This document shows positions 7,658-15,086 of a stretch of DNA of 64,000 bases, piece after piece. The notes under the pieces are model-generated. The model made no database searches, was not told the origin of the DNA, and saw nothing but the letters and a program-made list of their open reading frames with translations. This DNA comes from Streptomyces lincolnensis (lineage in GTDB: Bacteria > Actinomycetota > Actinomycetes > Streptomycetales > Streptomycetaceae). Numbering within the stretch: the first letter of the stretch is position 1; the number at the start of each line of letters is the position of its first letter. A program made the translations under genes and the position numbers. The stretch covers positions 62,001 through 126,000 of the forward strand of contig NZ_JAIHON010000019.1 in the NCBI RefSeq assembly GCF_021173675.1, written 5' to 3'.

Positions 7658-8842
7658 TCAGAGGAGGCCGTGGCGGGGCGGCCTGGTGCCGCTCAGGACG
7701 TAGCGGCCGATGTGCTGGACCTTCCAGCGGGCCGGGTCGTGCAGGGTGTGGGTGCGGGCGTCGCGCCAGTGGCGGTGCAGGTTGAGGGAGGCGAGCGCGG
7801 AACGGGTGCCCGCGACCTCGAACAGCGCGCCCGCGACCTCCACGGCCGTCCGCGCCGCGTGCGCCTTGGCCGCGGCGACCGCGACGGAGGCCTCGGCGGC
7901 GGACTCGTCGGTGAGGTCGGCGCGGGCCGCGTCGACGGACCGGGCCGCCTCGCGCAGCAGCGCCTCGGACGCCTTCGTCTCGACGGCGAGTTCACCGAAC
8001 CGCTGGATCAGCAGCGGGTCCTCGGCGGCGGTCTCGAAGCCGCTCTCGAACCACGGGCGGCTCTTGGTGCGCACGAACTCCGCGGCCTCCGCCAGCGCTC
8101 CGCCGGCGATGCCGGTGTCGATGGCGGCGTGCAGCAACTGGGCGACGGCTCCGTGGAGTTGCGGTCCCCGGAAGGTGAGGTGGTGCGGCAGGACCCGGTC
8201 GGCGGGGACGGGGACGCCGTCCAGGCGGACGGTGCCGCTGGCCGTGGTCCGCTGCCCCATGCCGTCCCAGTCGTCGATCACCGTCAGGCCCGGGGCGTCC
8301 CGGGGTACGTAGGCGACGTGCAGGGTGTCGTCCCCGGCGCGGGCCAGCACCGGGATCCAGTCGGCGAAGAGGGCGCCGGTGGCGTAGTGCTTGACGCCGG
8401 TCAGCGTGTACGAGCCGTCGGGGCGGGGTTCCAGGCGGGTGCGGATGTCCTGCACGTGCCGGGTGCCCGCCTCCGACTGGGCGTTGCCGAAGCGGCGCCC
8501 GGCGAGCACCTCGCCGTGGAAGAACTCCCGCTGTTCCGCGGTGCCCTGACGGCGGATCACATTGACGTAGACGAAGTGGCTCTGCGGGATCTGGGCGAGG
8601 CTCGCGTCGGCGGTGGCGAGCAGGCGGAAGATCTCGGCGAGGGTCTCCTGGCGTACGTCGGCGCCGCCGTGCTCGGCGGGCACGGTGACGGCGAGGAGCC
8701 CGGAGGCGGACAGGCGCTCCACCTCCTCGCGGGGCAGCCTGCGTTCGGCGTCGCGCTCGGGCGCGCCGGCGCGGAACTCGGCGGCGAGGGCCTCGGCCAC
8801 GGTCAGGGCCTCGACGTCGTCGGCGATGACTTTCGCGGTCAT
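7658..8842 (-). CDS. sfnB: SfnB family sulfur-acquisition oxidoreductase
   Basis: A 394-residue acyl-CoA-dehydrogenase-fold flavoprotein. LPREEVERLSASGLLAV, SLAQIPQSHFVYVN and WDGMGQRTTASGTVRLD match the SfnB/DszC-like branch that acts in organosulfur utilisation rather than in beta-oxidation. The exact reaction of SfnB is not settled. The ATG at 8842 lies 5 nt after the ssuE stop, so the two are probably translationally coupled. It is a paralogue of the DszC-like gene at 9471-10688. Confidence 0.85.
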   Translation of the reverse strand: MTAKVIADDVEALTVAEALAAEFRAGAPERDAERRLPREEVERLSASGLLAVTVPAEHGGADVRQETLAEIFRLLATADASLAQIPQSHFVYVNVIRRQGTAEQREFFHGEVLAGRRFGNAQSEAGTRHVQDIRTRLEPRPDGSYTLTGVKHYATGALFADWIPVLARAGDDTLHVAYVPRDAPGLTVIDDWDGMGQRTTASGTVRLDGVPVPADRVLPHHLTFRGPQLHGAVAQLLHAAIDTGIAGGALAEAAEFVRTKSRPWFESGFETAAEDPLLIQRFGELAVETKASEALLREAARSVDAARADLTDESAAEASVAVAAAKAHAARTAVEVAGALFEVAGTRSALASLNLHRHWRDARTHTLHDPARWKVQHIGRYVLSGTRPPRHGLL

Positions 8843-8847
8843 GTGTC

Positions 8848-9402
8848 TCAGCCCGCCGCGGCCAGCAGAGGCGTGCGGCCCAGGGCCGTGGAGAACTGGT
8901 CGAGGACGTGGGTGAGGTTCTCGGCCGCGGTCGGGGCGATGCCGATCGTGCCGTCCTCGTGGGCGGTGATGTCCTTGTCGAGGGTGAACCAGCCCTGCAC
9001 GATGTGGGCCGCGCCCATCGAGCTCAGGACGGGGCGCAGGGCGTAGTCGATGGCGAGGACATGGGCGGTGGTGCCGCCGGTGGCCAGCGGCAGGACGGTC
9101 TTGCCGGCGAGGGCGTACTGCGGGAGCAGGTCCAGGAGGGCCTTGAGGACGCCGGAGTAGGCGGCCTTGTAGACGGGGGTGCCGATCACCACACCGTCGG
9201 CGCGCTCGAACAACTCGGTGGCCTCGACGATCGCGGGGTGACGGAAGTCGGCGCCGAGCAGCGCCTCGGCCGGGATCGTGCGCACGTCGAGCGGGACGAC
9301 CTCGTGGCCCTGGGCGGCCAGGCGGGCGTCGAGGTGGCGCAGGAGCCTGCCGGTGCGGGAGGAGGCGGAGGGACTGCCGGAGACGGACAGGACGGTGGCC
9401 AT
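8848..9402 (-). CDS. ssuE: NAD(P)H-dependent FMN reductase (SsuE/MsuE)
   Basis: A 184-residue flavodoxin-like reductase supplying FMNH2 to the monooxygenases of this operon. It shows the phosphate-binding loop SGSPSASSRTGRLL near the N-terminus, GVVIGTPVYKAAYSGVLKALLDLLPQ (read in two halves) as the flavin-binding segment, and LATGGTTAHVLAIDYALRP, all typical of SsuE/MsuE. AGAGG-like purines precede the ATG at 9402. One reductase probably serves SfnG, SsuD and the DszC-like enzyme. Confidence 0.9.
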   Translation of the reverse strand: MATVLSVSGSPSASSRTGRLLRHLDARLAAQGHEVVPLDVRTIPAEALLGADFRHPAIVEATELFERADGVVIGTPVYKAAYSGVLKALLDLLPQYALAGKTVLPLATGGTTAHVLAIDYALRPVLSSMGAAHIVQGWFTLDKDITAHEDGTIGIAPTAAENLTHVLDQFSTALGRTPLLAAAG

Positions 9403-9428
9403 GCGGTCCTCTTTCCGAGAGGGGAGGC

Positions 9429-9459
9429 GGGGCGCCCCCTGTTCAGGAGGGGGCGCCCC
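9429..9459 (-). terminator. Strong hairpin inside the sulfur operon
   Basis: GGGGCGCCCCC (9429-9439) and GGGGGCGCCCC (9449-9459) form a perfect 11-bp GC stem with a 9-nt loop, placed 12 nt after the stop of the DszC-like gene and 27 nt before ssuE. Inside an otherwise tight operon it may act as a partial terminator or mRNA stabiliser that sets the ratio of upstream to downstream products. Confidence 0.65.
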
Positions 9460-9470
9460 GGGGGAAGCGG

Positions 9471-10688
9471 TCAGGAGTACCAGGTGGGTTCGGGCAGGTC
9501 GCCTTCGAGGACCCAGCGGCCGACCTCGCGCCGCTTGTAGGAGACGGGGTCGTGGAGGGTGTGGGTGCGGACGTTGCGCCAGAAGCGGTCCAGGCCCTCG
9601 GCGGTGGCGGTGGAGCGGGCGCCGGTGACCTCGAAGATCCGCTGGGAGATCTCCAGGGAGACGTCGGTGGCGCGGGCCTTGACCGCGGCCACGCGGACCT
9701 CGAAGTCGCCGCGGGCCTGTTCGGTGACCGCGTCGGGGTCGTCGTGCAGTGCCTGGCCCTCGGCGGCGACGGCGTCGGCGAGGGCCTCGACCGCCCAGAG
9801 CTTGGCGGTGAGGTCGCCGTAGGTGTCGATGACGTACGGCTCGTCGACGGCGCGCTCGTGGCCGCCGTGCAGCCAGGAGCGGGACTTCTCGCGGGTGTAG
9901 ACGGCGGCCGTCTCCAGGGCGCCGCCCGCGATGCCGAGGTAGAAGTTGACGAAGACCAGCTGGATGGTGGGGACGTTGAGGGTGTTGTAGACGCGCGGCC
10001 GGAACACCTTGTCGACGTAGCCGGCCGCCGACGACCAGGGGGTGCGGACGCCGTCGAGGGTGACGCCACCGCTCTCGGTGAGCCGCTGGCCGATGTTGTC
10101 CCAGTCGTCGTGGAAGGTCAGCCCCTCGGAGTCGGAGGGCACGATCGCGAAGACGTGGTCGTCGGTGCCTTCGAGGACGCCCTCCAGGACGGTGACGTCA
10201 CTGACCTTGCTGCCGGTGGAGAAGGACTTGCGGCCGGTGAAGACGAGGTCGTCGCCGTCCTCGGTGACCACGACGTCCTTGTCGCGCGGGTTGACCGCGC
10301 CGCCGAAGAACCAGCGGTTGCGGGCGGCCTCGGCCTCGACGCGCTCCCACTGCTCGCGGGTGCCGACCAGGCGGGCGGCCCAGTTCCACAGGTAGTGGTA
10401 GCCGAGCAGCTGGCCGATGGAGCCGTCGGCCTTGGCGACCTCGCGGACCACCCGGTAGGCGGTGGTCCAGTCCTGGCCCGCGCCGCCGTGCTCCGTGGGG
10501 CCGAGCAGGGTGACGAGGCCGGAGTCCTTCAGCAGCCGGACCTCGGCGTGGGGGGTGGCGCCGGCGCGGTCGCGGGCGGCGGCGTCGGTGGCGAGGACGG
10601 CGGCGACCTCGGCGGCGCGGGCGATCCAGTCCTGGGCGGTGCGCGGGGCGGGGCGGGTCTGCCAGTCGGTGTGCGTGGCGATGCTCAT
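9471..10688 (-). CDS. DszC-like flavin-dependent monooxygenase
   Basis: A 405-residue protein of the acyl-CoA dehydrogenase fold resembling DszC, the FMNH2-dependent sulfoxidising monooxygenase. Seen motifs are LGPTEHGGAGQDW, IGQLLGYHYLWNWAARLVG, GGAVNPRDKD, DDWDNIGQRLTESGGV and a C-terminal HTLHDPVSYKRREVG. The start is the ATG at 10688, with AAAGAGG 8 nt upstream; longer readings towards 10772 lack support. Position directly after sfnG suggests it acts on a sulfide, sulfoxide or sulfinate intermediate. Its substrate is inferred only from context. Confidence 0.85.
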   Translation of the reverse strand: MSIATHTDWQTRPAPRTAQDWIARAAEVAAVLATDAAARDRAGATPHAEVRLLKDSGLVTLLGPTEHGGAGQDWTTAYRVVREVAKADGSIGQLLGYHYLWNWAARLVGTREQWERVEAEAARNRWFFGGAVNPRDKDVVVTEDGDDLVFTGRKSFSTGSKVSDVTVLEGVLEGTDDHVFAIVPSDSEGLTFHDDWDNIGQRLTESGGVTLDGVRTPWSSAAGYVDKVFRPRVYNTLNVPTIQLVFVNFYLGIAGGALETAAVYTREKSRSWLHGGHERAVDEPYVIDTYGDLTAKLWAVEALADAVAAEGQALHDDPDAVTEQARGDFEVRVAAVKARATDVSLEISQRIFEVTGARSTATAEGLDRFWRNVRTHTLHDPVSYKRREVGRWVLEGDLPEPTWYS

Positions 10689-10716
10689 GCGGATGGCCTC
10701 TTTCGCGGGTGGGGGG

Positions 10717-11835
10717 TCAGGCGTCGGAGTCGGGGAGTCGGGCTTCCAGCTCCCGCACGAGCGGCAGCACACGGGTGCCGAAGTACTCGACCTCCTCGTG
10801 GTAGTGCAGGAAGCCGAGCAGGAGGAGGTCCACGCCGAGCTTCTTGTAGGCGACGATCCGCTCCGCGATCTGCTCCGGGGTGCCGATCAGGCCGGTGCGG
10901 AAGCCGTCGTTGTACTGGACGAGGTCCTCGAAGGAGGAGTCCTGCCACATGCCCTTCTTGTCGCCGGTGGACTGGCCCGCCTGCTTCACCGCGGCACCGA
11001 ATCCCTCGACGGCCTCGGTGTCGGCCCTGGCGACGATCTCGCGGAGCGTCTCGCGGGCCTCGGCCTCGGTGTCCCGGGCGATGAGGAAGCCGTTGAGGCC
11101 GAACTTCGGGGCCCTGCGGCCGACTTCGGCGGCGGACTTGCGGACGTCGGTGAGCTGCTCGACGACTCCGTCGAAGTCCTTGCCGTTGGAGAAGTACCAG
11201 TCGGAGACCCGGCCGGCCATGGCGCGCGCGGCGGTGGAGTTGCCGCCCTGGAAGATCTCCGGGTGCGGCCGCTCGGGGGTGTTGAGCGGCTTGGGCTTCA
11301 GCGAGAAGTCACGCAACCGGTAGAAGTCACCGGCGAGTTCGGCGTGGTCCTCGGTCCAGATCCGGCGCAGGGCGGTGATGAACTCCTCGGAGCGGCGGTA
11401 GCGCTCGTCGTGCTCCAGCCAGGGCTCGCCGAGGGCGGTGAACTCGCCCTTGAACCAGCCCGACACGACGTTCACGGCGAACCGGCCGCCCGAGAGGTGG
11501 TCGGCGGTGGCGCCGAGCTTGGCGAGGACACCGGGGTGCCACAGGCCGGGGTGGACGGCGGCGATGACCTTCAGGCGCTGGGTGGCGAGCAGCAGGGCGA
11601 GACTGAAGCTGGTCGACTCGTGCTGGTACTCGGCGCCGTAGCTGGCCATGTAGCGGACCTGGCTGAGGGCGTACTCGAAGCCGTTGTTCTCGGCGAGGAC
11701 GGCGAGTTCGCGGTTGTAGTCGTAGCCCCAGTCGGTGCGCTGCTCGATCGTGCTGGTGACGAGACCGCCACTGACGTTGGGCACCCAGTAGGCGAATTTC
11801 ACGGGCTTCGCGGGATGGGCGGGGTTCGCGGGCAT
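10717..11835 (-). CDS. sfnG: Dimethyl sulfone monooxygenase SfnG
   Basis: A 372-residue luciferase-like FMNH2-dependent monooxygenase that converts dimethyl sulfone to methanesulfinate. KFAYWVPNVSGGLVTS at the N-terminus, HPGLWHPGVLAKLGATAD, the phosphate loop FAVNVVSGWFKGEF and EIFQGGNSTAARAMAGR are SfnG family features. The ATG at 11835 has CAGGAG behind it. First structural gene of the operon; the next gene follows after 28 nt. A 132-nt untranslated stretch separates it from the cysteine-rich leader peptide, giving room for attenuation. Confidence 0.93.
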   Translation of the reverse strand: MPANPAHPAKPVKFAYWVPNVSGGLVTSTIEQRTDWGYDYNRELAVLAENNGFEYALSQVRYMASYGAEYQHESTSFSLALLLATQRLKVIAAVHPGLWHPGVLAKLGATADHLSGGRFAVNVVSGWFKGEFTALGEPWLEHDERYRRSEEFITALRRIWTEDHAELAGDFYRLRDFSLKPKPLNTPERPHPEIFQGGNSTAARAMAGRVSDWYFSNGKDFDGVVEQLTDVRKSAAEVGRRAPKFGLNGFLIARDTEAEARETLREIVARADTEAVEGFGAAVKQAGQSTGDKKGMWQDSSFEDLVQYNDGFRTGLIGTPEQIAERIVAYKKLGVDLLLLGFLHYHEEVEYFGTRVLPLVRELEARLPDSDA

Positions 11836-11967
11836 GCGGAACTCCTGTTGCGGAGAATGTTTTCGGGCGCGCCGAATTCAGGGGTGTGCGCGGGCTCTCA
11901 GAGGGAGCGCGGGCGCGGTGAATTCAGGCGGGAAAAGGGAAAATCGCGGCGGATCGTGGAGTGGTGA

Positions 11968-12051
11968 TCAGGCCGCGGGGCAACAGGAGGCGCTGGAGAC
12001 GCGCGCGAGGTCGACATGGCGTCGCCGCGTGAGGTCCAGTCGCATCTTCAT
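11968..12051 (-). CDS. Cysteine leader peptide of the sulfur operon
   Basis: A 27-residue reading frame upstream of sfnG on the same strand. It reads MK, then MRLDLTRRRHVDLARV, then SSASCCPAA. This matches the recurrent actinobacterial 'putative leader peptide' with the (M)RLDLTRRRHVDL core and a terminal Cys pair, found ahead of sulfur-metabolism genes. Tandem Cys codons near the stop fit a ribosome-stalling sensor of cysteine-tRNA supply, as shown for polycysteine upstream ORFs in mycobacteria. Translation may begin at 12051 or at the second ATG (12045), the latter giving the canonical 25-residue form. No strong ribosome-binding site is visible. Confidence 0.8.
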   Translation of the reverse strand: MKMRLDLTRRRHVDLARVSSASCCPAA

Positions 12052-12189
12052 GCCGTCGATGGTGGCAGTCGGCCGCGAGAACCGTCAAGGAAAACCCGAC
12101 CGGTCTCGCATCGCGGACCATTGAATTTCACGAACGTGTGACAGGGAAACCCTTGAACGGGCCAAGAATCCGCCCGCATTCTGCTGGGC

Positions 12190-13110
12190 GTGCGAACCGA
12201 ACAGCTGGAATACATCGCCGCGGTCACGCGCCTGGGATCCCTGCGCCGGGCCGCGGAGGAACTGCGCCTGTCGCAGCCCGCGTTGAGCGAGACCGTGCGC
12301 AATCTGGAGCGCGAACTGGGGGTGGATCTCCTGGAGCGCAAGCGGACCGGGGCGACGATGAGCGCCGAGGGCCGCGATCTGCTGCCGTACATCGTCCATG
12401 TGCTGGAGGCGGTGGACCGGCTGCGGTCGGCGGCGGGTGAACGGCACCGCGTCAGCCGCATGGTACGGGTGGGTACGGTGAACGCGGCGACGGTGCCGCT
12501 GCTGGTCCCGGCCGTGCGGGACTTCCGGGCGGCGCACGCCCGTACCCAGGTCGAGGTGGTGGGCGCGCGGCAGAGCGAGATCCACCGGGCGCTGTCCGAG
12601 GGCGGTCTCGACCTCGGTCTGGTCAACCATCTGGACGGCGACGACCCGCCGGCCGGCTTCGACTCCGTACAACTGCTGCACGGGCGGCCGGTGGTGTGCC
12701 TGCGCCCGGACAGCCCGCTCGCCTCACGGCCGTACGTCTCGGCGGACGATCTGCTCGGCGAGCCGCTGATCGCGATGCGCACCGGCTATGTCATGCACCG
12801 CTATGTGCACCGGCTCCTGGCGGGCCGGGAGGCGTCGTTCGCGTACTCCACCGACGGTGCCGAGATGGGGAAGCTGATGGTCGCCGAGGGGCTGGGGGTG
12901 ACCGTGCTGCCCGACTTCAGTGTGGTCGGGGATCCGCTGGAGCGGCTGGGCACGATCACCCACCGGCCGATCGCGGGGGACGCGACCCGGGTGCTGCTGA
13001 CGCTGCGGCGCCGCAGGGCCGAGTCGGTCCCGCAGGCGGCCCGGCATCTGCACGAGGCGTTCGTGCGCCGGGCCAGCGAGCTGGGCGGGACGCTCACCGT
13101 GTCCCGTTGA
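12190..13110 (+). CDS. LysR family transcriptional regulator
   Basis: A 306-residue regulator with an N-terminal winged helix (residues 1-60; LEYIAAVTRLGSLRRAAEEL, then SQPALSETVRNLE) and a C-terminal periplasmic-binding-like effector domain. It is divergent from the sulfur operon with the leader peptide in between, the usual place for a LysR activator of that operon. The GTG at 12190 is used; no good ribosome-binding site is seen. The effector is unknown, but by analogy with CysB/Cbl-type control an O-acetylserine or sulfur metabolite is plausible. Confidence 0.92.
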   Translation: MRTEQLEYIAAVTRLGSLRRAAEELRLSQPALSETVRNLERELGVDLLERKRTGATMSAEGRDLLPYIVHVLEAVDRLRSAAGERHRVSRMVRVGTVNAATVPLLVPAVRDFRAAHARTQVEVVGARQSEIHRALSEGGLDLGLVNHLDGDDPPAGFDSVQLLHGRPVVCLRPDSPLASRPYVSADDLLGEPLIAMRTGYVMHRYVHRLLAGREASFAYSTDGAEMGKLMVAEGLGVTVLPDFSVVGDPLERLGTITHRPIAGDATRVLLTLRRRRAESVPQAARHLHEAFVRRASELGGTLTVSR

Positions 13111-13112
13111 GA

Positions 13113-13155
13113 GGGCGGGTCAGTCCTCGTCGACCGGGCGGGTCAGTCCTCGTCG
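13113..13155 (+). repeat. 23-bp tandem duplication
   Basis: GGGCGGGTCAGTCCTCGTCG occurs at 13113-13132 and again at 13136-13155. The second copy contains the stop codon and last codons of the small gene on the minus strand; the first lies just after the LysR stop. It looks like a recent local duplication. Confidence 0.85.
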
Positions 13156-13331
13156 CGTGCCGGGACCACCACGAGGAACGCGTCCGACTTGAGATCCATC
13201 ACGACGGTCGCCGGCTCACCCTCGGCGCGCCGCCTCGCCGCGTACTCCTCCGCCGGCCACGATCCGCGCGGAGCCCCCGCAGGAAACCGCTCCAACACCT
13301 TCGCGCCCATAGCGGCAGACACCTCCACCAT
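13143..13331 (-). CDS. Small conserved hypothetical protein
   Basis: A 62-residue protein with no recognised domain. It starts MVEVSAAMGAKVLERFPAG, has a charged middle (WPAEEYAARRRAEGEP) and ends in a hydrophobic strand (TVVMDLKSDAFLVVV) followed by ARDED. Codon bias is normal for the window, which supports it as a real gene. There is only a weak purine-rich stretch before the ATG. The gene's 3' end is duplicated downstream as part of a 23-bp repeat. Function unknown. Confidence 0.55.
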   Translation of the reverse strand: MVEVSAAMGAKVLERFPAGAPRGSWPAEEYAARRRAEGEPATVVMDLKSDAFLVVVPARDED

Positions 13332-13547
13332 CGTTCGTCCACTCGGCCTGTCTCGTATCTGTCCGCCTGCCCGCGAATGGTCAGGTCATGTCCACGTCTT
13401 CGGGTGCTCGCCGACGGATGCCGGCCACCACACCTGTGCGCCGATGTCCCGCGCAGAAGCGCCACCTCCCGAAGAACCCCGCCGCATCCGAAGCGGCCCC
13501 GACGGTGGAAGTGATCACAGGGGGCCGACAGAAAGGACCGGGTTGGG

Positions 13548-15086
13548 ATGGACCACGACGACACACGGACGGGGCTGCGCTGCCTGGTGACCGGGGCCAC
13601 CGGCTATGTCGGCGGCCGCCTCGTCCCCGAGCTGCTCGCCGCGGGACACCGGGTGCGGTGCCTGGCCCGCTCCCCCGAGCGGCTGCGCGACCACCCATGG
13701 GCCGGCGAGGCCGACGTGGTGCGCGGCGACGTCACCGACGCGGACTCCGTCGCCCGCGCCCTGGAGGGCGTCGACGTCGCGTACTACCTGGTGCACGCGC
13801 TGCATTCCGGCAAGGGCTTCGAGGCGAGCGACCGGCAGGCCGCGCGTGTCTTCGCCGGGGCGGCCCGGTCCGCGGGCGTGCGGCGCATCGTCTATCTGGG
13901 CGGCCTCACCCCGGCGGGCGTGCCCGAGGCGGAGCTCTCGCCGCATCTGCGCTCGCGCGCCGAGGTGGGCCGCATCCTGCTGGACTCGGGCGTGCCGACC
14001 ACCGTCCTGCGGGCCGCCGTCGTCATCGGCTCGGGCTCCGCCTCCTTCGAGATGCTGCGCTACCTCACCGAGCGCCTGCCGGTGATGGTCACCCCGAGCT
14101 GGGTGCACACCCGTATCCAGCCCGTGGCGATCCGGGACGTGCTGCGCGCCCTCGTGGGCAGCGCCCGGATGCCCGACGAGGTCAACCGCGCCTTCGACCT
14201 CGGGGGCCCCGAGGTGCTGACGTACCGGCAGATGATGCTCCGGTACGCGGCGGTCGCCGGACTGCCCCGCCGGGTCATCCTCCCGGTGCCGGTCCTCACC
14301 CCCGGTCTGTCCAGCCACTGGGTCGGTCTGGTGACACCGGTGCCCGCCTCCATCGCCCGGCCCCTCGCCGAGTCGCTGCGCCACGAAGTGGTCTGCCACG
14401 AACACGACATCGCCCGCCACGTGCCCGACCCGCCGGGACATCCCCTCGGTTTCGACGAGGCCCTACGCCTGGCGCTGCGGCGGGTGCGGGAGGCCCGGGT
14501 GACGACCCGGTGGTCCTCGGCCTCGGTGCCGGGCGCGCCCAGCGACCCGCTGCCCACCGACCCCGACTGGGCCGGCGGCAGCCTCTACACCGACCACCGG
14601 GAGCTGACCGTCGACGCCACGCCCGAGGCGCTGTGGCGGGTCGTCGAGGGCATCGGAGGCGAGAACGGCTGGTACTCCTTCCCGCTCGCCTGGGCGGTGC
14701 GCGGGTGGCTGGACCGGCTGGTGGGCGGGGTGGGGCTGCGGCGGGGCCGCCGGGACACCGAACGGCTGCGGGTCGGCGACTCGCTGGACTTCTGGCGGGT
14801 CGAGGAGATCGAGCCGGGCCGGCTGCTGCGGCTGCGGGCCGAGATGCGGCTGCCGGGCCTGGCCTGGCTGGAGATGCGGGCCGAAACCGACGAGGAGGGC
14901 CGCACCCGCTACCGGCAGCGGGCCCTGTTCCATCCGCACGGGCTGCTGGGCCAGGCCTACTGGTGGGGCGTCACGCCCTTCCACGCCGTCGTGTTCGGCG
15001 GCATGGCCCGCAACATCGCACGGGCCGCGGCGGGTGCCTCCGCCGACCCCTCGCACCCCGACCCTTTCACTGGAGCGGCACGATGA
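13548..15086 (+). CDS. SDR-type NAD(P)-binding protein with DUF2867 domain
   Basis: A 512-residue two-domain protein. Residues 10-300 form an atypical short-chain dehydrogenase domain with the nucleotide loop VTGATGYVGGRL and NmrA-like VYLGGLTP. Residues 340-505 match DUF2867 (SRPBCC-like; WYSFPLAWAVRGWLDRLVGG). The same fusion is widespread in actinobacteria and often lies beside photolyase genes. Its stop overlaps the photolyase start (ATGA), so the two are translationally coupled. AAAGGA precedes the ATG at a slightly long distance. Reaction unknown. Confidence 0.85.
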   Translation: MDHDDTRTGLRCLVTGATGYVGGRLVPELLAAGHRVRCLARSPERLRDHPWAGEADVVRGDVTDADSVARALEGVDVAYYLVHALHSGKGFEASDRQAARVFAGAARSAGVRRIVYLGGLTPAGVPEAELSPHLRSRAEVGRILLDSGVPTTVLRAAVVIGSGSASFEMLRYLTERLPVMVTPSWVHTRIQPVAIRDVLRALVGSARMPDEVNRAFDLGGPEVLTYRQMMLRYAAVAGLPRRVILPVPVLTPGLSSHWVGLVTPVPASIARPLAESLRHEVVCHEHDIARHVPDPPGHPLGFDEALRLALRRVREARVTTRWSSASVPGAPSDPLPTDPDWAGGSLYTDHRELTVDATPEALWRVVEGIGGENGWYSFPLAWAVRGWLDRLVGGVGLRRGRRDTERLRVGDSLDFWRVEEIEPGRLLRLRAEMRLPGLAWLEMRAETDEEGRTRYRQRALFHPHGLLGQAYWWGVTPFHAVVFGGMARNIARAAAGASADPSHPDPFTGAAR

